Part shown: positions 24,863 through 32,738 of the stretch, in pieces
Layout of the letters: each line of letters opens with the position of its first letter
How positions within the stretch are numbered: position 1 is the first letter of the stretch
NCBI GenBank assembly: GCA_035274845.1
Contig: DATENU010000020.1
Span: 124,001 to 188,000, forward strand
From: Chthoniobacterales bacterium
GTDB taxonomy: Bacteria > Verrucomicrobiota > Verrucomicrobiia > Chthoniobacterales > UBA10450
Direction of reading: 5' to 3'
Length of the DNA: 64,000 bases
Made by a program: the position numbers and the translations under genes
Notes under the pieces: model-generated
The model's database searches: none
What the model was told of the DNA's origin: nothing
Seen by the model: only the letters and a program-made list of their open reading frames with translations

Positions 24863-26272
24863 CTAGCGGCCTGAGGGCAGGCCGCTTCCAGATTCGCTCC
24901 TTGCGCGACAGCTCAGAAGAAGGGGCAATCCTGGGTAGGGTTCGGCGGCGCGGATCCGGCGCTCGAGATAGCGCGCGTAGGTATCGCTGAGAAGGCCCGG
25001 TTGATTTACGAACAGAACAAACTTAAGCGCCTCGAGCGTCGCGTCATCTTCGCCCCGGGCCTGGGCGGCATAAAACAGTTTCAAGCGCCGGGTCCCGATC
25101 ATCGGCGGTGGATTTTCTTCGAAAGCCGCGCGCAACAGCCGGTTCAGGACGCCCGTTCCGATGCGCTTGCCGGCAGCGCGCCGAACCCGCGTGATAAGGC
25201 GAAAAAGTTGATCGACGTTTTCGCCGGTCAAGGCGGAGGCCACCAGCACCGGGGCATACTCGAGAAAGAAAAGATCTTCGCGGGACCCCGCGACGATTTG
25301 ATCGATCGCTGCTTTCGCGCCCCGTGGCGGTTTCACCTGGTCCCATTTGTTGAGGACAATCAAACAGGGCTTTTCCGCCTTCTGAATCAGACCGGCGATC
25401 TTCTTGTCCTGGCCGGTCACGCCGCTGGTCAGATCGATCACGAGCACGCAGAGGTCCGCGCGCCGGATTGTGCGTTCGGCGCGCATCACACTGAAGACCT
25501 CGACGGAAGTCGAGTGCTTGCTCCGGGGACGCATCCCGGCGGTGTCGATGAGGAGAAACTTCTCACCCTCGCGTTCGTAAAAAACGTCGACGGCGTCGCG
25601 GGTGGTCCCGGGCAAATTGCTGACGATCGTGCGTTCGTCGCGCAGGATGGAATTGATCAGCGACGACTTGCCGGCGTTCGGCCGACCGACAATCGCGAGA
25701 GCGATCGGATTTTCGATTTTCGAATTTCGATTTTCGATTGGAGAGGCAGGCGACGCGGGAAGGAGCGAGTCGATTGTTTCCAGAAGGCCAGAGATGCCGC
25801 GGCCGTGGGCGGCGCTGATGGGAATGGTCGTGTCAAAACCCAGGCGAAGGAAATCCGTTTCCAGGTTCTCGTGCTTTTCGTGATCGATCTTATTGACGAC
25901 GAGAACGACCGGTCTTTTCGATTTCCGAAGGAGCCGCGCCAGTTCCTGGTCGATCGGGGTGAGTCCGTCCTGCGCGTCCACGACAAAGAGAATCACGTCG
26001 CTCTCCCGCATCGCGGTGTCGGCTGCGGCGCGCACCGGCGCCGTCAATTCGGTTTCCCCCGCGCCGCCAATTCCGCCCGTATCCCACACCGTAAACGGCC
26101 TGTGGCCCTTCCGGCAGGGCGCGGCCAGGCGATCGCGGGTAATGCCCGGCTGATCGTGAACGATGGCGATGTTGCGGCCGGCGAGGCGGTTGAAGAGCGC
26201 CGACTTGCCGACGTTGGGCCTTCCCACGATGGCGACGGTGCCCACGCTGTCCGTGGCAGATTTGGAGTCCAT
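24863..26272 (-). CDS. der: Ribosome assembly GTPase Der (EngA)
   Basis: 469 residues with the two GTPase domains unique to Der. G1 motifs are G-R-P-N-V-G-K-S and G-R-P-N-A-G-K-S; G3 reads D-T-G-G and D-T-A-G; G4 reads N-K-I-D and N-K-W-D. A KH-like domain follows. Der helps mature the 50S subunit and is essential in most bacteria. The linker between the G domains contains I-E-N-R-N-S-K-I-E-N-P, encoded by a TCGAAAA-type repeat at 25710-25740. The last six residues come from a palindromic repeat. It lies 24 bp after pgsA. Confidence 0.95.
   Translation of the reverse strand: MDSKSATDSVGTVAIVGRPNVGKSALFNRLAGRNIAIVHDQPGITRDRLAAPCRKGHRPFTVWDTGGIGGAGETELTAPVRAAADTAMRESDVILFVVDAQDGLTPIDQELARLLRKSKRPVVLVVNKIDHEKHENLETDFLRLGFDTTIPISAAHGRGISGLLETIDSLLPASPASPIENRNSKIENPIALAIVGRPNAGKSSLINSILRDERTIVSNLPGTTRDAVDVFYEREGEKFLLIDTAGMRPRSKHSTSVEVFSVMRAERTIRRADLCVLVIDLTSGVTGQDKKIAGLIQKAEKPCLIVLNKWDQVKPPRGAKAAIDQIVAGSREDLFFLEYAPVLVASALTGENVDQLFRLITRVRRAAGKRIGTGVLNRLLRAAFEENPPPMIGTRRLKLFYAAQARGEDDATLEALKFVLFVNQPGLLSDTYARYLERRIRAAEPYPGLPLLLSCRARSESGSGLPSGR
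24866..24885. repeat. Palindromic repeat, family B, at the der stop codon
   Basis: GCGGCCTGAGGGCAGGCCGC, the same core as at 17978 and 44742. It overlaps the last codons of der, so it supplies the C-terminal residues G-L-P-S-G-R and abuts the TAG stop. It may also act as a hairpin between the convergent TPR gene and der, but there is no T-tract. Confidence 0.85.
25710..25740. repeat. TCGAAAA-type low-complexity repeat within der
   Basis: Four to five overlapping copies of TTTTCGA / TCGAAAA in 31 bp. The tract is far more AT-rich than its surroundings and codes for the linker between the two GTPase domains. It looks like an inserted simple repeat tolerated because the linker is flexible. Confidence 0.6.
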
Positions 26273-26296
26273 GGCTTTGCTGGCTGCGGTCGCGCG

Positions 26297-26902
26297 TCAA
26301 CTCAACTTCGCGTTGGCGTGGCCCTGGGCCGATAACTGTCGCACGCCATCGCGAACGTAAATCATGCCAGAAACCAGGGTGAAAACGCCTGCCGCCACCA
26401 CCACATAAAGCAGCGGCGGAACGCGCAGCTGCAACATCACCCAGGCGATCGCCGCCATTTGGAGGACCGTCGCCACTTTTCCGGTCCAGCTCGGCCGGAC
26501 CCGCACCGTTCCGTTCAAAATGTGGAGCACCGCGCTTCCCACGAGAATCACCACGTCGCGCGTGATCACGAGCACGGGAAACCAGACGGGAAACTTCCCG
26601 TAATGCGGATCGATCTGGCTCCAGTTGCTGATGCTAAGGGTGATAATTCCGCTGAGGAGGAGGCCCTTGTCGGCGATCGGATCGAGGATCATGCCGAGGG
26701 AGCTGCGCTGATTGTAGCGGCGCGCGACATAACCATCGAGGCCGTCGCTGATGGCGGCCAGCAAAAACACCGCGATGGCGGTGAATCGCATCCAATCCTG
26801 TGGGTTACCTTCCTGGATGCTTCCCCCGTAATAGATCGCGAGCGTGACGAACACCGGGATCATCAGGATCCGGATCACGGTAATTTTGTTGGCGGTCGTC
26901 AT
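26297..26902 (-). CDS. pgsA: CDP-diacylglycerol-glycerol-3-phosphate 3-phosphatidyltransferase
   Basis: 201 residues, four to five membrane helices. The CDP-alcohol phosphotransferase motif is complete: S-D-G-L-D-G-Y-V-A-R-R followed by S-S-L-G-M-I-L-D-P-I-A-D-K. The N-terminus (N-K-I-T-V-I-R-I) also fits PgsA, the enzyme that makes phosphatidylglycerophosphate for anionic lipids. It is followed by der. A gap of about 66 bp separates it from the PfpI-family gene upstream. Confidence 0.9.
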   Translation of the reverse strand: MTTANKITVIRILMIPVFVTLAIYYGGSIQEGNPQDWMRFTAIAVFLLAAISDGLDGYVARRYNQRSSLGMILDPIADKGLLLSGIITLSISNWSQIDPHYGKFPVWFPVLVITRDVVILVGSAVLHILNGTVRVRPSWTGKVATVLQMAAIAWVMLQLRVPPLLYVVVAAGVFTLVSGMIYVRDGVRQLSAQGHANAKLS

Positions 26903-26968
26903 GGGCAGATCTCGCGATCATCGAAAACTTGGAGGACGCGCCGCCTGCGATGCAAGGCAATTTGCCCG

Positions 26969-27550
26969 CTACGTTTCCAGCTGAGTCGCGGCCGGAGATT
27001 TCGCGGCGTGGCGCCCTTCGCAAAACTCTTCGATCATCTTTTCGTTGAAGGCAGGAATGTCGTCCGGCTTTCGGCTGGTGACGAGTCCATTATCCACGAC
27101 CACTTCATTATCGACCCAGTTGCCACCGGCATTTCGAACGTCGGTTTTGATCGCCGGCCACGAAGTAAGGGTCCGTCCGCGCGCGACCCCGGCATCGATC
27201 AACACCCAGGGCCCATGGCAAATCGCGGCGACCGGTTTGCCCTCGCGAAAGAAATGGCGAACGAACTCCAGCGCTTCCTCGGTCGAACGCAACGTGTCCG
27301 GATTCATCAAGCCGCCGGGAATCATGAGCGCGTCGAAATCCTCCGGCTTCGCCTCCGCCAACGTCAAATCAACCGGAACAGTCTCGCCTTTATCGGCGTG
27401 GTTCATTCCCTGGATCTTGCCCGACTTGATCGAAACCACGCTGGTCTTCGCGCCCGCCTCTTCCAGCGCTTTCTTCGGCTTCGTCAGCTCGACTTCTTCA
27501 AAACCGTCCGCCGCCAGGATCGCGATTTTCTTTCCCGTTACTTTTCCCAT
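26969..27550 (-). CDS. DJ-1/PfpI family protein (YhbO-like)
   Basis: 193 residues from ATG 27550; the frame is open 19 codons further. The nucleophile elbow A-I-C-H-G-P-W with its cysteine is intact, with the glutamate of F-E-E-V-E upstream, and S-R-K-P-D-D-I-P-A-F near the end is typical of the intracellular protease/deglycase group. Proposed activities in this family include repair of glycated proteins and proteolysis; neither can be decided here. It is cytoplasmic. Confidence 0.85.
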   Translation of the reverse strand: MGKVTGKKIAILAADGFEEVELTKPKKALEEAGAKTSVVSIKSGKIQGMNHADKGETVPVDLTLAEAKPEDFDALMIPGGLMNPDTLRSTEEALEFVRHFFREGKPVAAICHGPWVLIDAGVARGRTLTSWPAIKTDVRNAGGNWVDNEVVVDNGLVTSRKPDDIPAFNEKMIEEFCEGRHAAKSPAATQLET

Positions 27551-27643
27551 GGTGTTTACCGGTACAACGAGGGAAGGAGTTCGATCGGATGCAACGAAAC
27601 GATACAACCGGCTCTGACCACAGCCCTTTCGTAGAGCGCTGCT

Positions 27644-28033
27644 CTAGGTGTGGTCGAACGGATTGACCGGCGCGAGCGTCGAACCGGTTGGGCCAGCCGG
27701 CGTGGAAGTCGTTTTGGGACCGCCCGATTCTTTGCGCATGAAGCCCTCGATAAAATCGGCCCCGGCGTAGCCTGCCGTGATCAGAATCATCACCGTTTGC
27801 TTGTTGAAGACCGGGTTATCCCACATTGCGATCGAAGCGAGACCGCCGGCGACCGCGCCAAGGATCAAACTTACCATCAGCTGTTTTCCATCGAAACAGG
27901 CTGAGAACGGGATGTTTTTGGCCTGGGCTTCGTCAGAAGTTTTTTTCAAGCCAATCACCATTCGGGCGACCTGTCCGATCGCACCGAGAAGCAGACTTAG
28001 AGCAACATAACTGAGGGCGTTATTTGAATTCAC
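27644..28033 (-). CDS. Small membrane protein of unknown function
   Basis: 129 residues with about three hydrophobic segments (7-26, 51-70, 78-95) and a Thr/Pro/Gly-rich tail. I do not recognise it. It is the last gene of a minus-strand cluster with the beta-barrel-like protein, a 129-aa protein and an amidase; the gap to the upstream gene is 19 bp, so co-transcription is likely. Confidence 0.55.
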   Translation of the reverse strand: MNSNNALSYVALSLLLGAIGQVARMVIGLKKTSDEAQAKNIPFSACFDGKQLMVSLILGAVAGGLASIAMWDNPVFNKQTVMILITAGYAGADFIEGFMRKESGGPKTTSTPAGPTGSTLAPVNPFDHT

Positions 28034-28052
28034 GAGTATTCCTTTCGTCGTT

Positions 28053-29591
28053 CTAGAATCCGCTGGTGAGCTGCGGCTTATCGGACGTTCCGAATCGTAG
28101 CCCGCTGACTACAAATAGTTGTTCGCCTGTCGGCGAGTCGCCGAAGTCCTGGCCGAGAGCAAGAGTCAGCCACAGGTTCTCGGCAATTTTCCGTTCGATG
28201 TTACCGCCGAGCCGATAGGCGCTGTCTCTGCCGTGCGCGTCGGACCATGTCCGGAAATAGGCGCCTTCGAACGACGCGTTAAAGTCCGGCGAACCAAAAC
28301 GGAGCCGGGCTCCGACGGTGAAGGTGTCCTGGCGAAAGAATACTTTTGCGTCCGAGGGCTCGGCGACATTCTCGAAGTTTCGATAGCGCGCGTTGACGAT
28401 GAGCTGCGCCTTATTCTCCAACGCTTGCATTCCTTCGAACCCGTATGCGAACGAACTCCAGACGGTCGCTCCGTCCCACTTAAGTTCATTGGCATCGCCC
28501 GTGGCGGTGATCCAGGTCGGAGCAGCGGCGACGATCCAACTGCTTTTCGCCCAGGACTTCTTTCGAATCTCTGCCACCCGGGCCTGGAGATCCTTTTCGT
28601 AAGCGTTGAGGGATTTCGTATATGCGTCCATCTGATCTTGAACTTGGCCAAACGGATTGAGCGGTGGCGGGCGATGATCGACAAAATTCTTAGTGTAAAG
28701 ATTCGCGATGTCCTCGTTGAGTCTGGGGTCGCCGTTATCCCAGAGGGTAATATTAACTCCGGCGGCCAGTCGCAACGCCTTGTCATCGGTCGTGGCCTTG
28801 GCGGTTCCGATCGAAAGCTGGGTGTTATAAAGAATGCGCGTCAGCGGATGATTCTTGTATTCCGGCAAGGTCGTCTCCTGGCCCGCGAGGATTTGGTAAG
28901 GAGCAACGTCGATGGCCACACCGGATTGCAGTTTCCCATCTTTATCTACGCCGTTGAGCAAAGCAGTTCCGAATTCTCGCACCGACGCGGGACGAGTCAC
29001 GGTTTCCGGACTGATGCCCAAAGCCGTGAATGCCGGCGATTCGGGAATTGATCGGTCAAGGTTCCAGTCCTTCAGCTTTGTTTGAAGTTCGACCTGTTTC
29101 TGATCCGCCGCCGGTGGAGGGGAAGAAACAGCGGTTATTTGGTCTGTCGGGGTCTCCGCCTTTTGGACTCCGTTCGCATTCACGGTCGCCAGGGTGGTAG
29201 TGCGCTCCAGGATCGGTTTTGAAAAATTTGCCTTAACCTTTTCGGTCCGATTTTCGATCGGTGTCGAAACTGGCGTGACCGCCGCTACCTTCGCTTGCGA
29301 CGCCGCGAAGACATCGAAATGCCCGGAGCGCGGCGCAATCAGGGATTCCTTGGGAAACGTCCAGACGGCGGTCTCGCCGTCCACCGTCATCGAATATTGA
29401 CCGGTTCCGACGGGATGCCGGTTGAGCGGAATTTTAATCTGGATCTGACCGCTTGAGTTTGAACTGACGTGAACTTGGTCGCCCGCGGCGTCGTAATCAA
29501 TCGAACCGATCGAGTCCGCGGCCCGGATAAGACAAAGCGGCAGGAGACCGGCTGCGAGAGCAAACAGAATCCGTCGGTACGAGGCACTCAT
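28053..29591 (-). CDS. Exported protein with a putative C-terminal beta-barrel
   Basis: 512 residues with a signal peptide (1-24). After a Ser/Thr/Pro-rich middle, the second half shows alternating hydrophobic/polar strands ending in aromatic residues (N-L-W-L-T-L-A-L-G-Q-D-F and L-F-V-V-S-G-L-R-F-G), and the protein ends in phenylalanine, as outer membrane barrels often do. I cannot assign a family. It overlaps the preceding 129-aa gene by ATGA. Confidence 0.62.
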   Translation of the reverse strand: MSASYRRILFALAAGLLPLCLIRAADSIGSIDYDAAGDQVHVSSNSSGQIQIKIPLNRHPVGTGQYSMTVDGETAVWTFPKESLIAPRSGHFDVFAASQAKVAAVTPVSTPIENRTEKVKANFSKPILERTTTLATVNANGVQKAETPTDQITAVSSPPPAADQKQVELQTKLKDWNLDRSIPESPAFTALGISPETVTRPASVREFGTALLNGVDKDGKLQSGVAIDVAPYQILAGQETTLPEYKNHPLTRILYNTQLSIGTAKATTDDKALRLAAGVNITLWDNGDPRLNEDIANLYTKNFVDHRPPPLNPFGQVQDQMDAYTKSLNAYEKDLQARVAEIRKKSWAKSSWIVAAAPTWITATGDANELKWDGATVWSSFAYGFEGMQALENKAQLIVNARYRNFENVAEPSDAKVFFRQDTFTVGARLRFGSPDFNASFEGAYFRTWSDAHGRDSAYRLGGNIERKIAENLWLTLALGQDFGDSPTGEQLFVVSGLRFGTSDKPQLTSGF

Positions 29592-29977
29592 CCTATTGTG
29601 AAGGTGCAGATGATGACGACGTATTCGAACGGTCCGCTGAACTGCCCCGCGGCCTTCGGCTCCACGTCATAGGTCGTGACCAGCTGGTTGTTCTGGTAGA
29701 ACCCGCATTTTACCGAGAACGGCCCTTTCGATGCGGGATCGAACGGACGAACAACTCCCTGCCAGACGAGCCGCCGCGTCACCAACTCAGCCGGAGAATG
29801 TCGAAGCGAGAATCGATTAGTCTGCTGTGTCCCGTCGTTCGAGCCGATAATTTCGTAATGCGTCGGCGAATCCCACAGGTAGATATCGTAACCGCCCCAG
29901 TTGGCGTTTCCGAAAATGGTGAGAATGTCCGGACTTCCGCCGTTCGCTGACAGGGTAATCTGGCTTTGGGCTAACAT
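29588..29977 (-). CDS. Small beta-rich protein of unknown function
   Basis: 129 residues with no signal peptide or membrane helix. It is rich in beta-branched and aromatic residues and seems to form a beta sandwich; stretches such as N-W-G-G-Y-D-I-Y-L-W-D-S are unusual. It lies 16 bp after the amidase and overlaps the next gene by four bases. By position it could be a partner or immunity protein of the amidase, but nothing in the sequence proves this. Confidence 0.5.
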   Translation of the reverse strand: MLAQSQITLSANGGSPDILTIFGNANWGGYDIYLWDSPTHYEIIGSNDGTQQTNRFSLRHSPAELVTRRLVWQGVVRPFDPASKGPFSVKCGFYQNNQLVTTYDVEPKAAGQFSGPFEYVVIICTFTIG

Positions 29978-29993
29978 AGGTAGGGGTGGGGGG

Positions 29994-30524
29994 TTAGACG
30001 TTTTTGTCCACCCACGCCGCGATTGTGGGCTGCGAATGCTTCGCTCCGAAGAGTTTGTCCGGGCAGCTTGTTCCTCCAGGCAAATTGTAGCCCGGCGTGA
30101 AATCGTGTCCGAACACCCTCGCCCGGGGAATGTCGTACTGTTGGAGCAGCCAGCGAATAAGCGCCGCGGAAGCAGCCGCCTGCTCCTCGGTCAGGACATC
30201 GGTCTCTTTCCCCACGTGCTCAATGCCGATCGAGCTCTCGTTCGCGCCGCGGCAATGATTGGCCCGCTCGCTGTCTTCCACCATTTGGTAGATGTCGCCG
30301 TTCCGATCGATCACGTAATGGGCCGAAACCTGGCGCCCGACCGCGTTCTGGAATTCCGCCAGGGTGCTATTCAACGATGCTTCGGTGCAATGGAGGACCA
30401 CCTTGTCGATCCGCGCTCCGTTACGCGATGAATGGTTGGGGCTCGCGATGAATTGCTTGATCGGCGGCTTTGCGTGTTCGTTGCTGCTGCCGTGACCGGG
30501 ACGCTCAGATGGGGAGTTTGCCAT
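29994..30524 (-). CDS. N-acetylmuramoyl-L-alanine amidase (Amidase_2) without signal peptide
   Basis: 176 residues. The zinc-binding and catalytic pattern of Amidase_2 / peptidoglycan recognition proteins is present: V-V-L-H-C-T-E-A-S, S-A-H-Y-V-I-D-R-N-G, G-I-E-H-V-G, G-H-D-F-T-P-G and C-P-D-K-L-F. The first 37 residues are polar and contain no signal peptide, so export needs a holin, a secretion device or lysis, as for endolysins and some effectors. It heads a four-gene cluster of envelope-type proteins. No phage genes are nearby. Confidence 0.85.
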   Translation of the reverse strand: MANSPSERPGHGSSNEHAKPPIKQFIASPNHSSRNGARIDKVVLHCTEASLNSTLAEFQNAVGRQVSAHYVIDRNGDIYQMVEDSERANHCRGANESSIGIEHVGKETDVLTEEQAAASAALIRWLLQQYDIPRARVFGHDFTPGYNLPGGTSCPDKLFGAKHSQPTIAAWVDKNV

Positions 30525-30657
30525 TGGAGGGGTGATTTGGTTGCAAGAAACTACGGAAGGGTTGGGAAGAAGTTCTTAAATAATTCTGGCCGAACGGCGA
30601 CGCCCGGGCAATTTCGCTTGGCCTGGCGTGAGACTCTCCTTAGCGTAGGGCGCAGCC

Positions 30658-30743
30658 GCCGATGTGGCGAAATGGCAGACGCAACGGACTTAAAATCCGT
30701 TGGGCTTAAACGGCCCGTGCCGGTTCGAGTCCGGCCATCGGCA
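30658..30743 (+). tRNA. tRNA-Leu (anticodon UAA)
   Basis: 86 nt. The acceptor stem GCCGATG pairs with CATCGGC, discriminator A. The anticodon arm ACGGA-CTTAAAA-TCCGT puts TAA at the anticodon. A long variable arm (GGGC..GCCC) fits the leucine class II type, and the T arm reads GCCGG-TTCGAGT-CCGGC. CCA is not encoded. Confidence 0.96.
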
Positions 30744-30783
30744 TGACCAGCGCAGGCCTGACTTGAAAAATGAAACAATCACC

Positions 30784-31236
30784 ATGCTAGACTTCCTTCG
30801 ACGGAACCGGTTTGTCCGCAAGATGATGGCCCTTGGCGTTTCCCTGACGGGAGGCCTTTTGCTCGTTTCCGCGGTTTTGGCCAGGCCCGTCGAACCAGGT
30901 CCGGAGGCAGATGGCATGTACACTTGCCGGAGAATCGTGATTATCCTAAAGCCCAAAGTCGCGGTCGATATGACCGATTTGGGCACTTTGGAATTGCATG
31001 GCAAAACCTACCGGACCGCGAGCAAGGGCGACCCGATTGACTCCCGCGAGTTTATCTCATTTACGTCGGACGCGAACGGTCACCTCACCTGGAGCAACTC
31101 GTTTGTCTGGGTCAGCGCCATGGGGGCCATCCACCAAAGCGTCTATTTCCTCAAGCATGGCAAAGTTCCGACGATTGACATTCGATATAGCGACGACCAC
31201 GAGGAAAGGCAGATGATTTGTAGCAAAAGCAACTGA
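30784..31236 (+). CDS. Small exported protein of unknown function
   Basis: 150 residues from ATG 30784, just after the tRNA gene; the longer open frame would run into the tRNA. A basic start (R-R-N-R-F-V-R-K) and a hydrophobic stretch (about 14-33) form a signal peptide or anchor. The rest is a small beta-rich domain with two cysteines (C-R-R near 48 and C-S-K-S at the end) that could be joined by a disulfide. I do not recognise the family. Confidence 0.6.
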   Translation: MLDFLRRNRFVRKMMALGVSLTGGLLLVSAVLARPVEPGPEADGMYTCRRIVIILKPKVAVDMTDLGTLELHGKTYRTASKGDPIDSREFISFTSDANGHLTWSNSFVWVSAMGAIHQSVYFLKHGKVPTIDIRYSDDHEERQMICSKSN

Positions 31237-31254
31237 TCTGATGGAGCTGAGAAC

Positions 31255-31821
31255 ATGACCGACAAACCACTCTATATTCCCATCATTCTCGGGACCGCCC
31301 GGCAGGGCCGGCAGAGCGAGCACGTCGCGAATTTTCTTCTCAGTGAGATGAAGAAACGGCCGGAGATCGAAACCGAGGTGATCGATGTCCGGCAGCTCAA
31401 GATGACGCTCGATGACGCGGGCGAAGAGATGAAAGACCCGGAGTACGCGAAGAAGATGACGCGGGCGGACGGGCTGGCGATCGTGGCGCCGGAATACAAT
31501 CACGGATACCCCGGACTTTTGAAGCACGCGCTCGACATGTGCCTCGAGGAATACATCCATAAGGTGGTTGGCTTGGTCGGCGTTTCGGCGGGGCCCTTCG
31601 GCGGGTCCCGCGTGATCGAGCAATTGGTGCCGGTGGTTCGCGAGCTGGGGTTGGCCGTTACCTTCACGGACGTGAATTTCAGCCGGGTCCGCGACGCCTT
31701 CGATGAACAGGGAAAGTTGAAAGACGAAAAGTATGTCGGACGCGTGGCGAAGTTTTTGAACGAGCTGGTCTGGATGGCGCGCGTTTTCCGGCACGGCCGG
31801 GAGAATATTCCCCCGCTGTAG
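31255..31821 (+). CDS. NADPH-dependent FMN reductase family protein
   Basis: 188 residues of flavodoxin-like fold. The FMN phosphate loop I-L-G-T-A-R-Q-G-R-Q-S is at residues 9-19, and A-P-E-Y-N-H-G-Y-P-G-L-L-K-H-A-L-D is the family hallmark that binds the isoalloxazine ring. Relatives are quinone, azo or chromate reductases; the true electron acceptor is unknown. GGAG upstream of ATG 31255 serves as ribosome binding site. It is followed by a large inverted repeat. Confidence 0.88.
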   Translation: MTDKPLYIPIILGTARQGRQSEHVANFLLSEMKKRPEIETEVIDVRQLKMTLDDAGEEMKDPEYAKKMTRADGLAIVAPEYNHGYPGLLKHALDMCLEEYIHKVVGLVGVSAGPFGGSRVIEQLVPVVRELGLAVTFTDVNFSRVRDAFDEQGKLKDEKYVGRVAKFLNELVWMARVFRHGRENIPPL

Positions 31822-31836
31822 AATCGGAGCTATTTA

Positions 31837-31914
31837 GCCCGCGAATGAACGCGAATTGACGCGAATGGATTCGGCACTGCAGTTATTCGCGCTTATTCGC
31901 GTTCATTCGCGGGC
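31837..31914. repeat. Long inverted repeat (30-bp arms) between two plus-strand genes
   Basis: Arms at 31837-31866 and 31885-31914 match in 27 of 30 positions; the outer 20 bp (GCCCGCGAATGAACGCGAAT) are perfect. The loop is 18 bp. Each arm contains internal GCGAAT repeats. No T-tract follows, so it is better seen as a mobile palindrome (REP/MITE type) than as a simple terminator, though it should form a very stable hairpin in RNA. Confidence 0.88.
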
Positions 31915-31925
31915 CCACAAAGGCA

Positions 31926-32276
31926 ATGCCACTCCGCGAGGCTGATCTGGAGGAAACCTTCGCCCGTTCGGGCGGACCGGGCGGGCAAAACGTCAACAAA
32001 GTCTCGACGGCGGTGACGCTTCGCCATCGGCCCACTGGCCTCAGCGTGACCGTCCAGGATTCGCGGTCGCAAGCCCAGAACCGCAAACTCGCTCGTGAGC
32101 GTTTGGCGGAAATGGTGGAGCGTCGTGACCAGGCGCGGCGCGCCGCGGAAGTCTCGCGCCGGGAAAAGATCCGCCGCCAGCGTTCGCCCCGGCCACGGGC
32201 CCTGAAAGAGCGCATCCTGGAATCGAAACGGCGTCGTTCGAAAACGAAAAAATTGCGTTCCCGCTTCGAAGATTAA
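31926..32276 (+). CDS. Stand-alone RF-1-domain protein (release-factor-like)
   Basis: 116 residues containing only the peptidyl-tRNA hydrolysis domain: [12 protein letters not shown] (GGQ at 19-21) followed by a strongly basic tail ([12 protein letters not shown]). Codon-recognition domains are absent. This fits the ArfB/ICT1- or C12orf65-like group that frees stalled ribosomes, with the basic tail entering the empty mRNA channel. The start ATG lies 12 bp after the inverted repeat. Confidence 0.85.
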   Translation: MPLREADLEETFARSGGPGGQNVNKVSTAVTLRHRPTGLSVTVQDSRSQAQNRKLARERLAEMVERRDQARRAAEVSRREKIRRQRSPRPRALKERILESKRRRSKTKKLRSRFED

Positions 32277-32365
32277 GGCGGGGAAATCAAAAAAATCTTC
32301 GCTCGAAATACATCTGGCCGAAGAACCTGCGCCGAATCGTCCTTGAAGGAACAACACTCCAACTT

Positions 32366-32551
32366 ATGAAAAAGCTTATCATTCTTACTCCGTTAGTTTT
32401 GGTCGCTTCGGTGCTTCTGACTTCGTGCACCACCGTCGTGGAAAAACCAGCGCCAACTACCACCACTACCACTACGCAGTCGACCACGACGAAGAGGACT
32501 CCTGCAACCACCACGGACAGCAGCACGACGGTTCGGTCGACCAATTACTAG
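32366..32551 (+). CDS. Small Thr-rich lipoprotein
   Basis: 61 residues. A type II signal peptide with the lipobox L-L-T-S-C puts the lipidated cysteine at position 21. The mature part is only 40 residues, dominated by Thr and Ser, with runs of T. No domain can be recognised; it may be a flexible envelope peptide. A clear Rho-independent terminator follows about 30 bp downstream, which supports a real short transcript. Confidence 0.65.
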   Translation: MKKLIILTPLVLVASVLLTSCTTVVEKPAPTTTTTTTQSTTTKRTPATTTDSSTTVRSTNY

Positions 32552-32580
32552 ATCGCTTCCAGCGACAACCAAATCGGGAA

Positions 32581-32612
32581 GGGGACGCGCGAAGGCGTGT
32601 CCCTTTTCTTTT
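32581..32612 (+). terminator. Rho-independent terminator after the Thr-rich lipoprotein gene
   Basis: Stem GGGACGCGC / GCGTGTCCC with a GAAG loop and one mismatch, followed directly by TTTTCTTTT. Position and T-tract fit a terminator for the plus-strand gene ending at 32551. Confidence 0.85.
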
Positions 32613-32617
32613 GGTAG

Positions 32618-32638
32618 GGACGGCGCGCTGCGCCGTCC
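32618..32638. repeat. Perfect palindrome GGACGGCGC-GCT-GCGCCGTCC
   Basis: Nine-base perfect arms with a three-base loop, directly after the terminator. There is no T-tract; it looks like a REP-type intergenic palindrome. Confidence 0.7.
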
Positions 32639-32738
32639 GGACCCCGCTCTTGTGGTAGTGATTTGAGTTTGGCTAATCGGGAATGACTGTCCTAAATTGA
32701 GAGCGTTATGGGTGCGCCCAGCCGCAAGGAATTCCCTC

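Noticed and set aside
29994-30524. Amidase as part of a prophage
   Set aside because: No phage structural, integrase or holin genes surround it, and the neighbouring tRNA-Leu shows no duplicated attachment site.
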